A DNA stretch of 40,755 nt from Allobosea sp. 67-29 (GCF_001898115.1 NZ_MKSQ01000023.1:250142-290896); one strand, 5' to 3'. Shown: positions 16,995-25,552, counted from the first letter of the stretch. Translations and numbers: made by a program. Notes: generated from the letters alone by a model not told the origin.

Positions 16995-17774
16995 TCAGAA
17001 GGTGCCGCGGAACGAGCCGCCGTCGATCAGAAAATTCTGCCCCGTGATGTACCCGGCGTGCTGGCTGGCGAGGAAGGCGCACAGCTTGCCGAACTCGTCA
17101 GGCGTGCCCAGTCGGCCGGCGGGAACCGCGGCGAGGCGCCGCTTCGTCGCCTCTTCGATGCTGATGCCCTGCATCGCGGCGACCTTGGTGGTCGCGGTCT
17201 TGATCCGGTCGGTATCGAAGACGCCGGGCAGGATGTTGTTGATGGTGACGTTGGCGTGGGCGACCTCGCGCGCCACGCCCGAGAGGAAGGCGGTGAGGCC
17301 GGCGCGGGCCGCCGAGGAGACGTCGAGCCCGGTCAGCGGGGTCACGACGCTGGCCGAGGTGACGTTGACGATGCGGCCGAAGCCGCGCGCGATCATGCCG
17401 TCGATGACGCGCTGCACCAGTTCGAGCGGCGTCGCCATATTCTGGACGACGCCTTCCAGCAGGCCTTCGCGGGTCACGTCGCGGAAGGGCTTCGGCGGCG
17501 GACCGCCATTGTTGTTGACGAGGATGTCCGGCGCGGGCGCCGCCGCGAGCAGCGCATCCTGCCCTTCCCTGGTCGAGACGTCGGCCGCCACCGCGATCAC
17601 GGTTGCACCGGTGCTGGCACGAATCTGGCTCGCGGTCGTTTCAAGAGTGGTGGCGTCGCGGCCATTGATGACGACCGTGCAGCCGGCTTCGGCCAAAGCC
17701 TGCGCGCAGCCGCGGCCCAACCCTTTGCTGGAGGCGCAGACGATGGCCGTGCGGCCCGCAATTCCAAGATCCAT
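16995..17774 (-). CDS. Short-chain dehydrogenase/reductase with atypical active site
   Basis: 259-residue Rossmann-fold protein of the SDR family, resembling 3-oxoacyl-ACP reductase-like members. It has a glycine-rich nucleotide loop ASSKGLG (14-20), an NNNG motif at 87-90 (the NNAG equivalent), a catalytic-type Ser at 140 in VTSAS, and the C-terminal GQNFLIDGGSFRGTF typical of the family. At the place of the usual YxxxK the protein has S153-S-A-A-R157, so both the catalytic Tyr and Lys are missing. Similar divergent SDRs occur in Hyphomicrobiales; activity is uncertain. ATG at 17774 has GGAG eight bases upstream. It is transcribed divergently from the metallophosphoesterase gene. Confidence 0.85.
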   Translation of the reverse strand: MDLGIAGRTAIVCASSKGLGRGCAQALAEAGCTVVINGRDATTLETTASQIRASTGATVIAVAADVSTREGQDALLAAAPAPDILVNNNGGPPPKPFRDVTREGLLEGVVQNMATPLELVQRVIDGMIARGFGRIVNVTSASVVTPLTGLDVSSAARAGLTAFLSGVAREVAHANVTINNILPGVFDTDRIKTATTKVAAMQGISIEEATKRRLAAVPAGRLGTPDEFGKLCAFLASQHAGYITGQNFLIDGGSFRGTF

Positions 17775-17916
17775 CCATTATCTCCGTCGGCTGGGCGCGC
17801 TGCCAAGAGCCGGCAGCGCTCTGGCTAGGCAGAGCATGGATTGGCTGCGCCGTCATCAAAGCGCAACGCAAATCAGACACACGCCGCAGGCATCGCAACA
17901 GAACGGGCCGCGGGGC

Positions 17917-18825
17917 ATGAGCGACGAGGACGACGCGAAGCAGGTTCGCAGCATCTTCATCTCGGATCTGCATCTGGGTACCCGCGGTGCCCAGGCCGAT
18001 CTGGTACTGGAATTCCTGCGTGCCTACGATGCGCCGACCATCTACCTGGTCGGCGACATCATCGACGGCTGGCGCCTGAAGAGTGGCTGGTATTTTCCGC
18101 AGAGCCACAACGACGTCGTCCAGAAGCTGCTGCGCAAGGTGCGCAAGGGCTCGAAGCTGATCTACGTCACCGGCAATCACGACGATTTTCTGCGCGACTT
18201 CACCGGCCTGCAGTTCGGCGGCATCACGCTGGTCGACGACATCGTCCACGAGACGGCCGACGGTAAGCGCCTGCTCGTCATCCATGGCGACCTGTTCGAC
18301 CTGGTGGTGCGCAATGCCAAATGGCTCGCGCTGCTCGGAGACTGGGCCTACACCGTCGCGCTCGCCCTGAACATGGTGATCAACAAGGTCCGGCGCTTCC
18401 TGCGGCTGCCGCACTGGTCGCTGTCGGCCTGGGCCAAGCACAAGGTCAAGAACGCGGTGAACTACATCGGCGAGTTCGAGACCTGCCTGGCCGAGGAGGC
18501 GCGGCGCCATCAGGCCGATGGTGTCATCTGCGGCCATATCCACCACGCAGCCTATCGCGAGATCGAAGGGCTGACCTACATCAACACCGGCGATTGGGTG
18601 GAGAGCTGCACGGCCTTCGTCGAGCACCAGGACGGGCGCTTCGAGCTGATCCGCTGGCCGCAGGGCCGTCTGAAGGGCGACGCGGCGGTGCCGGTGGTCG
18701 TGCCGGCTCGCTCCGGAGCGCTGCCGGAACTCGTCGAGGCGGCCCGCAGCATGCTCGGGCCGATGGAGCTGGCACGCATCCTGGGCAGGCGGCCGGGCAG
18801 CCTTTCCGAGAGGAAAGCGCGCTGA
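17917..18825 (+). CDS. Metallophosphoesterase, UDP-2,3-diacylglucosamine diphosphatase-like
   Basis: 302-residue calcineurin-like phosphoesterase with all five metal motifs: D17-L-H19, G46-D47, G86-N-H88-D, HGD near 123-125, and GHIHH about 207-211. This set is shared with LpxH-like enzymes that cleave UDP-2,3-diacylglucosamine in lipid A synthesis. Most alphaproteobacteria use the unrelated LpxI for that step, so the real substrate may be another pyrophosphate or lipid. I chose the ATG at 17917 (MSDEDDAKQVRSIFISDLHL); an in-frame ATG at 17836 is possible but adds an unlike leader. Its TGA overlaps the ATG of the following glycosyltransferase by one base, so the two are coupled and may work in one glycolipid pathway. 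Confidence 0.83.
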   Translation: MSDEDDAKQVRSIFISDLHLGTRGAQADLVLEFLRAYDAPTIYLVGDIIDGWRLKSGWYFPQSHNDVVQKLLRKVRKGSKLIYVTGNHDDFLRDFTGLQFGGITLVDDIVHETADGKRLLVIHGDLFDLVVRNAKWLALLGDWAYTVALALNMVINKVRRFLRLPHWSLSAWAKHKVKNAVNYIGEFETCLAEEARRHQADGVICGHIHHAAYREIEGLTYINTGDWVESCTAFVEHQDGRFELIRWPQGRLKGDAAVPVVVPARSGALPELVEAARSMLGPMELARILGRRPGSLSERKAR

Positions 18826-19943
18826 TGCGCGTGCTGATCGCGACCGACGCCTGGCGGCCGCAAGTCAACGGCGTCGTGCGCTCGCTCGAACGGATGATCG
18901 CGGCGGCGCCGGACTTCGGCGCCACGGCCGCCGCGCTGACGCCGGAGGGGTTCCGGCAGATCGCCATGCCGAGCTATCCCGACATCCGGCTGGCGCTCGC
19001 CACCCGCCGTGCGCTGGCCGGGCGGATCGCGGAATTCGGGCCAGACCACATCCATATCGCGACCGAAGGCCCGATCGGCTGGCTGACGCGGGCGATCTGC
19101 CTGGCGCAGAAGCGACCCTTCACGACGAGCTACCACACGCGCTTTCCGCAGTATGTCGCGGCGCGCTGGCCCATTCCGGAAAGCTGGAGCTACGGGTTGC
19201 TGCGGCGCTTCCACGGCCCGGCCGCGGCCGTGATGGTCTCGACCGCGACGGTGGAGGAGGAACTGCGCGGCCACGGCTTCGAGAAGCTGGTGCGCTGGGG
19301 CCGGGGCGTCGATCTCGATCTTTTCCACCCGCGACCGCGGAGCGTGCTCGACCTGCCGCGACCGATCTTCCTCAGTGTCGGGCGCGTGGCCGTGGAGAAG
19401 AATCTCGATGCCTTCCTGTCCCTGCGGCTGCCGGGCAGCAAGGTGGTCGTCGGCGACGGCCCGGCACGGGCGGACCTGCAGCGTGCCTTTCCCGACGCGC
19501 ACTTCCTGGGCGTCAAGGAGGGCGAGGAGCTCGCCGCGATCTATGCTTCCAGCGACGTCTTCGTCTTTCCCAGCCTGACCGATACCTTCGGCATCGTCCT
19601 GCTGGAGGCGGCGGCGAGCGGGTTGCCGGTCGCCGCTTTTCCGGTGCAGGGCCCGCGCGACGTCTTCGCCGGCAGCGGTGCGGCGGTGCTGGACGAGGAT
19701 TTGCGCAGCGCCGCGATGCAGGCGCTGCGGATTGCGCCTGAAATCTCGCTGGAGCTGGCTGCGCGCTACAGCTGGACGAGCAGCGCGGCGCAGTTCTACG
19801 GCCATATCCGCCGGATCGCGCAGCAGGCGGGCTATCTGCCGCGCGAGGCGGCGGCAGCATCGACCGGCGTCAGCAGCGTTACAGCCTTCGGGAGCGGGCG
19901 TGGCGTGGAAGGGCGCGGGCTGCCGCGGCGCCTGCCGGCTTGA
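18825..19943 (+). CDS. Glycosyltransferase family 4 (GT-B fold)
   Basis: 372-residue GT4/GT1-type glycosyltransferase, probably acting at the cytoplasmic face of the inner membrane. The N-terminal acceptor domain begins MRVLIATDAWRPQVNGVVRS with FTTSYHTRFPQYVA. The donor domain includes FLSVGRVAVEKNLDAFLSLR, VVVGDGPARADLQRAFPDAH and the nucleotide-sugar EX7E-like stretch FPSLTDTFGIVLLEAAASGL. Related enzymes mannosylate or glucosylate diacylglycerol. The ATG overlaps the preceding phosphoesterase stop. The last 22 codons are Gly/Arg-rich and lie in antisense overlap with the antiporter gene, so the functional end may be around residue 345. A role with the phosphoesterase in envelope glycolipids is inferred. 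Confidence 0.85.
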   Translation: MRVLIATDAWRPQVNGVVRSLERMIAAAPDFGATAAALTPEGFRQIAMPSYPDIRLALATRRALAGRIAEFGPDHIHIATEGPIGWLTRAICLAQKRPFTTSYHTRFPQYVAARWPIPESWSYGLLRRFHGPAAAVMVSTATVEEELRGHGFEKLVRWGRGVDLDLFHPRPRSVLDLPRPIFLSVGRVAVEKNLDAFLSLRLPGSKVVVGDGPARADLQRAFPDAHFLGVKEGEELAAIYASSDVFVFPSLTDTFGIVLLEAAASGLPVAAFPVQGPRDVFAGSGAAVLDEDLRSAAMQALRIAPEISLELAARYSWTSSAAQFYGHIRRIAQQAGYLPREAAAASTGVSSVTAFGSGRGVEGRGLPRRLPA

Positions 19944-21714
19944 GCTCGGCACGAAAGCCGTCGCGCCGCTCATGCACCGAGGCGATGACGAGCCCCATCG
20001 GCACGCCCAGGCCGACGAGGGCGGCCTCCGACAATTGCAGGCTCGCCTCGATCGTCTCGGGCACGGCGTCGTTGACGCCGATCTCGTAGAGATGGCGGGC
20101 ATGGGCGGCATCGCGTGCGCGGGCGACGATGACGATGTCGGGTCGCAGCGTGCGCGCCGCCTGCACGGTGGCATCGACCGCCCGGGAATTGTCGATGGTC
20201 ACGATCAGGGCCGTGGCGTCCTCCAGCCCGCACAGCTTCAGGAATTCGGTCTGCGTCGCATCGCCGTAGAAGGCCGGGCGCCCGGCGCGGCGCTGGGCGG
20301 TGATCAGCGACGCGTCCGAGTCGATGACGATATGGGACTTGCCGTGCTCGTCGAGCATCGAGGCGACGAGGCGGCCGACGCGGCCACCGCCGACGATGAT
20401 GGCGCGCGGCGCATGATCGTGCGGCGGCAGGATCTTGGCCTCGTCCGGCAGGACGACGGGGGCAGCGAGCTTCTGCGCGAGATGGCGGGCGAAGCGCGCC
20501 TGGAACGGCAGCGTGACCATCGTCAGCGAAACCGCGGCGAGCGCGATGCTCGTCGCGCCATGGCCGACGAGCCCCACATCGGAGGCGCCGTTCAGCAGCA
20601 CGAAGGCGAATTCGCCGCCAGGACTGACCATCAGCGCGGTTTCGAGCGCCGTCGCGGAGGCCAGCCGGAAGCGTTTCGCCAGCGCGAAGATGATGAGGCT
20701 CTTGATCGCGACCAGACCGACCGCGACTGCCAGGATCGCGACAGGGTGCGCCGCGACCTCCGCAGGGTTCACACCCATCCCGACGGTAAGAAAGAAGACG
20801 CCGATCAGGAGCGACTTGAACGGGTCGATCGTGACCTCGACCGCCCGGCGGAATTCCGTTTCGGCCAGCAGCAGCCCGGCGATGAAGGCGCCCAGGCCCA
20901 TGGAGAGACCGGCCGCGGCCGCGATGAGGCCGGTGCCGAGCGCCGTCAGCAGCGTCGCAGCCATGAAGCTCTCGGTCGAATCCGTCGAGGCCACGAGCCT
21001 GAACAGCGGCCGCAGCGCAAGCCGGCCTATGACGACGATGGTCGCGATCGCGGCCGCCGCCTGGATGAACGCCTGTGCCAGCCCGGCCAGAAGCGAGCCG
21101 GAGCCGTTCTGGGCACCCAGCACGTTAACCACGAACAGGAGCGGGATCACCGCCAAGTCCTGGCAGAGGAGGATGGCGAAGCTGGCGCGCCCGGCCGAGG
21201 TCGTCATCCGCCTCTTGGCCGCGAGGAGCTCGACGATCATCGCGGTCGAGGAGAGGGCGAGGGCGGAGCCGATCATCAGGGCCGCCGTCGCGGGCTGGCC
21301 GATCGCATAGGCGATCAGGCCGATCGCGGCCGCCGACAGGACGACCTGGCCAAGGCCGAGGCCGAAGACGAGCCGCTTCATCGTCATCAGGCGCTCGAAA
21401 GAGAGCTCCAGCCCGATCACGAAGAGCAGGAAGGCGACGCCGAGCTCGGCCGGACCGGCAAGCGCGGCTGCATTCGAAACCGTCACGGTGCTGAGCAGAG
21501 GCACTTTGGAGACCAGACCGCCGAGCCCGTAGGGGCCAAGCAGTGCCCCGCAGGCCACGAAGGCGATGACCGAGTTGACCTTGAGGCTCTTGGCGAGAGG
21601 CACAATGACGCCTGCCGTCGCCAGCACGACGACGACGTCCCGATAGGCGGAAGGATCGACGGTTCCGGCCAAGCCCTGTCCCTGCGATTCGAAGAAGATG
21701 CGATGGTCCGGCAT
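19879..21714 (-). CDS. CPA2 cation:proton antiporter with RCK domain (KefB/YbaL-like)
   Basis: 611-residue K+/H+ or Na+/H+ antiporter of the CPA2 family. The membrane domain (about residues 28-400) shows LGPYGLGGLVSK, GVAFLLFVIGLELSFERLM, ALALSSTAMIVELLAAKR, GAFIAGLLLAETEFRRAVEV and VSPGGEFAFVLL, all classic CPA2 motifs. A C-terminal RCK_N/TrkA-N domain follows (about 428-540, AIIVGGGRVGRLVASML with a GxGxxG loop, then IVIDSDASLI), which in relatives binds nucleotides and gates transport. Length fits the family. It starts at ATG 21714, with only a weak ribosome site, and is divergent from moxR. Its 3' end overlaps the convergent glycosyltransferase by 65 bp. Confidence 0.9.
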   Translation of the reverse strand: MPDHRIFFESQGQGLAGTVDPSAYRDVVVVLATAGVIVPLAKSLKVNSVIAFVACGALLGPYGLGGLVSKVPLLSTVTVSNAAALAGPAELGVAFLLFVIGLELSFERLMTMKRLVFGLGLGQVVLSAAAIGLIAYAIGQPATAALMIGSALALSSTAMIVELLAAKRRMTTSAGRASFAILLCQDLAVIPLLFVVNVLGAQNGSGSLLAGLAQAFIQAAAAIATIVVIGRLALRPLFRLVASTDSTESFMAATLLTALGTGLIAAAAGLSMGLGAFIAGLLLAETEFRRAVEVTIDPFKSLLIGVFFLTVGMGVNPAEVAAHPVAILAVAVGLVAIKSLIIFALAKRFRLASATALETALMVSPGGEFAFVLLNGASDVGLVGHGATSIALAAVSLTMVTLPFQARFARHLAQKLAAPVVLPDEAKILPPHDHAPRAIIVGGGRVGRLVASMLDEHGKSHIVIDSDASLITAQRRAGRPAFYGDATQTEFLKLCGLEDATALIVTIDNSRAVDATVQAARTLRPDIVIVARARDAAHARHLYEIGVNDAVPETIEASLQLSEAALVGLGVPMGLVIASVHERRDGFRAELKPAGAAAARALPRHARSRRL

Positions 21715-21883
21715 TCTTGCGGCCCGCGGGTGCGATGCACAACCGCAGATTCGAGCGGCCTGGCGAAAATGCCTTGCCGCAGGACCGCTTAGGCAAAAGC
21801 CTTCGTCTGGCTTGCGCGAATGGCGGTTTCCGTGACCCGCGTCGATGCGCTAGCGTGCCGCCGACAGGCCAGAAGGATCGTCC

Positions 21884-22729
21884 ATGCGTTTTGCCGGCAC
21901 CGAGAACTATGTCGCGACCGAGGATCTCACGGTCGCGGTTAATGCCGCGATCCGGCTGGAACGGCCGCTTCTCGTCAAGGGGGAACCCGGCACCGGCAAG
22001 ACGGTTCTCGCCGAGGAGGTCGCGGCTGCGCTCGGCGCGCCGCTGATCACCTGGCATATCAAGTCGACGACCAAGGCGCAGCAGGGCCTCTACGAATACG
22101 ATGCGGTCAGCCGCCTGCGCGACAGCCAGCTGGGCGATCCCCGCGTCTCCGACATCGCCAATTACATCAAGCGCGGCAAGCTCTGGGAGGCTTTCATCTC
22201 CCCGGCAAGGCCGGTGCTGCTGATCGACGAGATCGACAAGGCCGATATCGAGTTCCCGAACGACCTGCTGCTCGAGCTCGATCGGATGGAGTTCCATGTC
22301 TACGAGACCGGCGAGACGATCAAGGCGGCGCAGCGGCCGGTGATGATCATTACCTCCAACAACGAGAAGGACCTGCCGGACGCGTTCCTGCGTCGCTGTT
22401 TCTTTCACTACATCCGCTTCCCCGATGCCGGAACGATGCAGCAGATCGTCGAGGTGCATTTCCCGGGCATCAAGAAGCGGCTGATGGAGGAGGCGCTGCG
22501 CCTGTTCTTCGAGGTGCGCGAGGTGCCGGGCCTGAAGAAGAAACCTTCGACCTCCGAACTGCTCGACTGGCTGAAGCTGCTCGTCGCCGAGGATGTCGGG
22601 CCCGAGGTGCTGCGCGAGCGCGACCCGCGCAAGGTCATTCCGCCGCTCCACGGGGCGCTGCTGAAGAACGAGCAGGATGTCTCGCTCTTCGAGAAGCTCG
22701 CCTTCATGGCGCGGCGGGAGAGCCGCTGA
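21884..22729 (+). CDS. MoxR-family AAA+ ATPase
   Basis: 281-residue AAA+ chaperone-like ATPase. Walker A is G33-E-P-G-T-G-K-T40, Walker B is LLIDEIDKAD, followed by sensor 1 (IITSNNEKDLPDAFLRR) with an arginine-finger stretch, and a C-terminal lid domain ending PPLHGALLKNEQDVSLFEKL. MoxR proteins assist maturation of other proteins, usually together with a von Willebrand A (VWA) protein encoded next to them; no VWA gene is adjacent here. CoxD, the relative that matures CO dehydrogenase, belongs to this family, but the molybdenum hydroxylase is 10 kb away, so a link is speculation. AAGGA lies seven bases before the ATG. The stop is 6 bp from the convergent next gene. Confidence 0.9.
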   Translation: MRFAGTENYVATEDLTVAVNAAIRLERPLLVKGEPGTGKTVLAEEVAAALGAPLITWHIKSTTKAQQGLYEYDAVSRLRDSQLGDPRVSDIANYIKRGKLWEAFISPARPVLLIDEIDKADIEFPNDLLLELDRMEFHVYETGETIKAAQRPVMIITSNNEKDLPDAFLRRCFFHYIRFPDAGTMQQIVEVHFPGIKKRLMEEALRLFFEVREVPGLKKKPSTSELLDWLKLLVAEDVGPEVLRERDPRKVIPPLHGALLKNEQDVSLFEKLAFMARRESR

Positions 22730-22735
22730 GCGCGC

Positions 22736-23991
22736 CTATAAGCCGATGCCGAACAACGGACGGGCGTTGAGTGCCGCGACCAGCGCCAGGGTCGTCACGC
22801 AGGCATAGCCGAGGGCAAAGGCATCGACGGCTCTCGGCGCTGCGGCCGGTCGAAGCGTCGCGGCAAGGAGCGCGAAGCCCGGGACGATCTGCATGGCGTG
22901 CAGCGCCAGGAAATGGGCGACGCGCAGATCGCCGACGCTCAGCGACCAGCCGAAGAACGGAATGACGGCAGCCGATGGCGGCGGCGTGCCGACCATGTGG
23001 CCGCCGGCGCCGCTCAGCACCGCGCCCGAGAGGATGCCGAGCACGGCGGTGAGGCGAGGCCGAGAATGAGCGAGCGGCGCAGCACCGCCGGCAGCGGCGC
23101 TGCGTCCTTGCGGGCCAGGCCATAGGCGAGGATGCCGCTCGCGGCGGTGAAGAGCACGGCCGCGATCCCCATCGCCGCATAGAGAGCAACCGCAGCCGGG
23201 CTGCCCTGGTTATAGTGCGAGGCTTCACCGCGCGAGGCGCGCCAGGCGATGTAGACGAGCTCGAAGAAGAGCAGTCCGATCACCGGCCAGACCGTTGACC
23301 GGCCGAGTCGCGAGCGCTGGAAGGCTTCGCCGGTCAGCGGCAGCAGCAGCGCGAAGGAGAACAGGTAGATCGCGATCGAGATCTCGAATTTCAGCGGCTT
23401 GAGCCAGACATTGTCGCCATTGAAGAGCCGCGGGTCGACGCCGTAGGCGAGCAGCGTCGGGACCACGAGAAGCGTCATAGCGATGCCGGCTGCGGTCAGG
23501 CGCGGTTCCCATTCCAGGGCGCGGAACGGCGCAGGCAGCCGCGCAAGCAAACGCGGAATCCGATCCTCCAGGACGATGTCGCGGCTCGCCGCGACGAGGC
23601 AATAGAGCAGGTACCCGACCGGACCGAAGAGGAAGGTCAGGACGAGCACCGGCAGCATCACCCAATGCGGCAGGCCGGCGCGCTGCGAGCGGCGCAGCAG
23701 CCAGGCGCCGATCAGGAGGTCGAAGGCGAGGTAATGGGCCCAGCCGGCGAGCAGTAGCGGCCGCCATGCGAACAGTGCGGCGACGTCGTCGAGCGAGGAG
23801 AAGCCGCCTTGGGCCTCGTGCCAATACACCGCGATCAGGACGATGTAGCCGAGCGACAGCAGGACGGGGATGAGCAAGCCGGCCAGGGCCTGCCCAGCGC
23901 GCCAGCGCGGTGCCAGGAGCAGCAGGAGCCAGCCGCTGATCGCCAGCAGGTTCGCCCCGGAGAAGGCAGTGTCCCACGTCGAAGCCGGCAT
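22736..23991 (-). pseudogene. ABA4-like family membrane protein, split by a frameshift
   Basis: Integral membrane protein whose N-terminal part is of the ABA4-like (DUF4281) type: MPASTWDTAFSGANLLAISG, then LLAGWAHYLAFDLLIGAWLL and LFGPVGYLLYCLVAASRDIV. A second membrane domain follows (KPLKFEISIAIYLFSFALLL onwards). The frame breaks near 23051-23055 after RRSLILGLA: the first frame runs into SPPCSASSRARC and stops at 23014, while the next frame continues naturally as TAVLGILSGAVLSGAGGHMV to the stop at 22736. Restoring one base gives an uninterrupted 418 residues. The start is the ATG at 23991 with GGAGGA upstream. It may be a real pseudogene or a sequencing error in a C-rich run. Function unknown; it is divergent from a TetR regulator. 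Confidence 0.75.
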
Positions 23992-24005
23992 CGTCTCCTC
24001 CAAAC

Positions 24006-24076
24006 TTGACAGTGTTCAGTTGCGGTGCGGTTCTGACTCGCTATCTTTACGTCGTCAAGATCATTTTGACGGTGTT
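24006..24076. promoter_or_regulatory. Candidate TetR operator/promoter region with repeats
   Basis: Between the divergent ABA4-like and tetR genes, TTGACAGTGTT (24006-24016) recurs as TTGACGGTGTT (24066-24076), 60 bp apart. The second copy overlaps a perfect inverted repeat CGTCAA (24053-24058) / TTGACG (24066-24071) around a 7-nt spacer. The first copy is itself part of an imperfect palindrome (CT..ACA.TGT..AG). These are good candidates for the sites bound by the TetR protein to control itself and the divergent gene. Binding is inferred. Confidence 0.5.
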
Positions 24077-24095
24077 AGGATTAGCGGAGGTCATC

Positions 24096-24776
24096 TTGGC
24101 TGGTGCCCCGGCTCGGGCTGCGCGCGAGCATTACCACCACGGCGCGTTGCGCGAGGCGATGATCGCGGCCGCGGAAGCGGTGCTGGCCGAGCGTGGGCTC
24201 GGGGGTTTCACGCTGCGCGAATGCGCCCGGCGGGCCGGAGTATCGCCGGCCGCGCCGGCTCATCATTTCGGCAATCTGACGGGACTGCTGACGGCGATCG
24301 CGACGCTGGGCTTCGAGGATCTTTCGAACGCGATGGAAGCGGCGGTTGCGCTGGCGCAGACGGAGGGAGGCAGCCGCCTCGCCGCGATCGCGCGAGCCTA
24401 TGTCGAGACCGCGCTGTCCAATCCCGGGCGGTTCCGCGTCGTCTTCGGCCAGCGTGGCATGGACAGGGATGATCCGGCTTTCCAGGCGGCAGCGACGCGT
24501 GCCTTTGCAATCCTCGTTCGAGAGGTGCGGCTGAGCCGCGGCCTGCCGACCTCGCTTGCCCCCGGCGAGAAGCCCGCGGGCCAGGCTCTGGCAGCGGATC
24601 TACCGGACGTGTTGCTCGCCTGGTCGACCGTGCACGGCTTCTCGACCCTGCTGATCGACGGGGCGCTGGATTTCCTGGCCCTGGAAGGCGGACGCCAGGC
24701 GTTTCTCGACAGGCAAGCAGCGAGGCTTTTCGCTTTGCTGGTGTCGGCCCTTGCGACCGAGGCGGAGCCGGCCTGA
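24096..24776 (+). CDS. TetR-family transcriptional regulator
   Basis: 226-residue TetR regulator: an N-terminal HTH (about residues 15-65, HHGALREAMIAAAEAVLAER then TLRECARRAGVSPAAPAHHF) and a ligand domain with FRVVFGQRGMDRDDPAFQAA and WSTVHGFSTLLIDGALDFLA (TetR_C-like, WHG family). I set the start at TTG 24096 because GGAGG lies five bases upstream and family members begin just before this point (AGAPARAAREHYHHGAL); the open frame continues to 24006 but crosses the repeated operator-like sequences. It is divergent from the ABA4-like membrane gene, its probable target. Ligand unknown. Confidence 0.87.
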   Translation: MAGAPARAAREHYHHGALREAMIAAAEAVLAERGLGGFTLRECARRAGVSPAAPAHHFGNLTGLLTAIATLGFEDLSNAMEAAVALAQTEGGSRLAAIARAYVETALSNPGRFRVVFGQRGMDRDDPAFQAAATRAFAILVREVRLSRGLPTSLAPGEKPAGQALAADLPDVLLAWSTVHGFSTLLIDGALDFLALEGGRQAFLDRQAARLFALLVSALATEAEPA

Positions 24777-24865
24777 AGACGATGTTGACAGGTCGCCTTG
24801 CACCGGTGCCGGCACGGCGCCGTACTGGGCAACTGCGGCGGTCCGAGAATGCGGCGCGAGGCTGA

Positions 24866-25477
24866 TCAGGAATGTTGCTTCGGTAGTGCGTCGCAAGGCG
24901 GGATCGCAGTGGCGAGATCAATCTTGGGATCGATCGCCCGCGCCGCCGCGCTAAGATCGAAATCCTTCATCAGCAGCACATAGTCGCGTGTCTCCGATGT
25001 CCTGAGATAGCCGGTCATAGTGATCGGCTTGCCCGACAGCTCGCCGGTCCGGCAGGCCTTGTCCGCGCCGAGCGAGAGGCTGCCGCGATTGCCGTCGTTT
25101 TGCGGGCCGGCGAACATTTCCTCGCGAAAGGCGCCCAGCTGGGCGACGTCGCCGGAATTCAACTTGAACAGTGTGAACAGCCGCCCGGGTGCCACCAAAG
25201 TCGGCACCGAGGCGAGTTCCGCCGCGTCGTGCACCTCTTCCAGAACCACCTTTCTCTCATGGCGGCCGCCCGCCTTCGGCAGCGCGATGATCGTCAACGT
25301 GATGCCGCCAGGCAGCGGCCGGATACCAGCCGGCAGGCTGATCCCGGCACGCAGCTGCGACAGATCGGTGCTGCGCACGTCGATCTTGGCCAGCTTGGGC
25401 AACGAGGTCAGCGGGACATGGCCGCAGCCAGCGGACAGGCCGGCGATGAGGAGGCAGGCAAAGGGAACGATGCGCAT
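24866..25477 (-). CDS. Putative lipoprotein
   Basis: 203 residues with a lipoprotein signal peptide: MRIVPFACLLIAGLSAGC, where LSAGC is a clear lipobox and C18 the acylation site. The mature part is globular and unassigned: VDVRSTDLSQLRAGISLPAG-like start (KIDVRSTDLSQLRAGISLP), TLTIIALPKAGGRHERKVV and MTGYLRTSETRDYVLLMKDF. I do not recognise a domain. Outer-membrane or periplasmic anchoring is inferred. It is divergent from the DUF2975 gene across a 75-bp AT-rich gap and convergent with tetR, 89 bp away. Nothing links it firmly to a pathway. Confidence 0.75.
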   Translation of the reverse strand: MRIVPFACLLIAGLSAGCGHVPLTSLPKLAKIDVRSTDLSQLRAGISLPAGIRPLPGGITLTIIALPKAGGRHERKVVLEEVHDAAELASVPTLVAPGRLFTLFKLNSGDVAQLGAFREEMFAGPQNDGNRGSLSLGADKACRTGELSGKPITMTGYLRTSETRDYVLLMKDFDLSAAARAIDPKIDLATAIPPCDALPKQHS

Positions 25478-25501
25478 CGGAGCTCTTAATGTTGATTGTC
25501 T

Positions 25502-25530
25502 TTGACATTTATAAATTCGTCTCTTAGTTT
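25502..25530 (+). promoter_or_regulatory. Possible sigma-70-type promoter for the DUF2975 gene
   Basis: A consensus -35 hexamer TTGACA (25502-25507) is followed after 17 bp by TAGTTT (25525-25530), a weak -10. The gap is AT-rich, unlike the flanks, and the likely start codon is 23 bp further on. Only the -35 is convincing. Confidence 0.4.
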
Positions 25531-25552
25531 AATTTTGTCAACTGAAGGATCA

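Noticed and set aside
16795..17916. N-terminal 374-codon extension of the metallophosphoesterase frame
   Set aside because: It is antisense to the EamA and SDR genes and crosses the 32-bp palindrome; the phosphoesterase family starts at 17917.
24006..24095. Upstream extension of the tetR frame
   Set aside because: Contains the operator-like repeats and hydrophobic residues unlike TetR N-termini; the ribosome site points to 24096.
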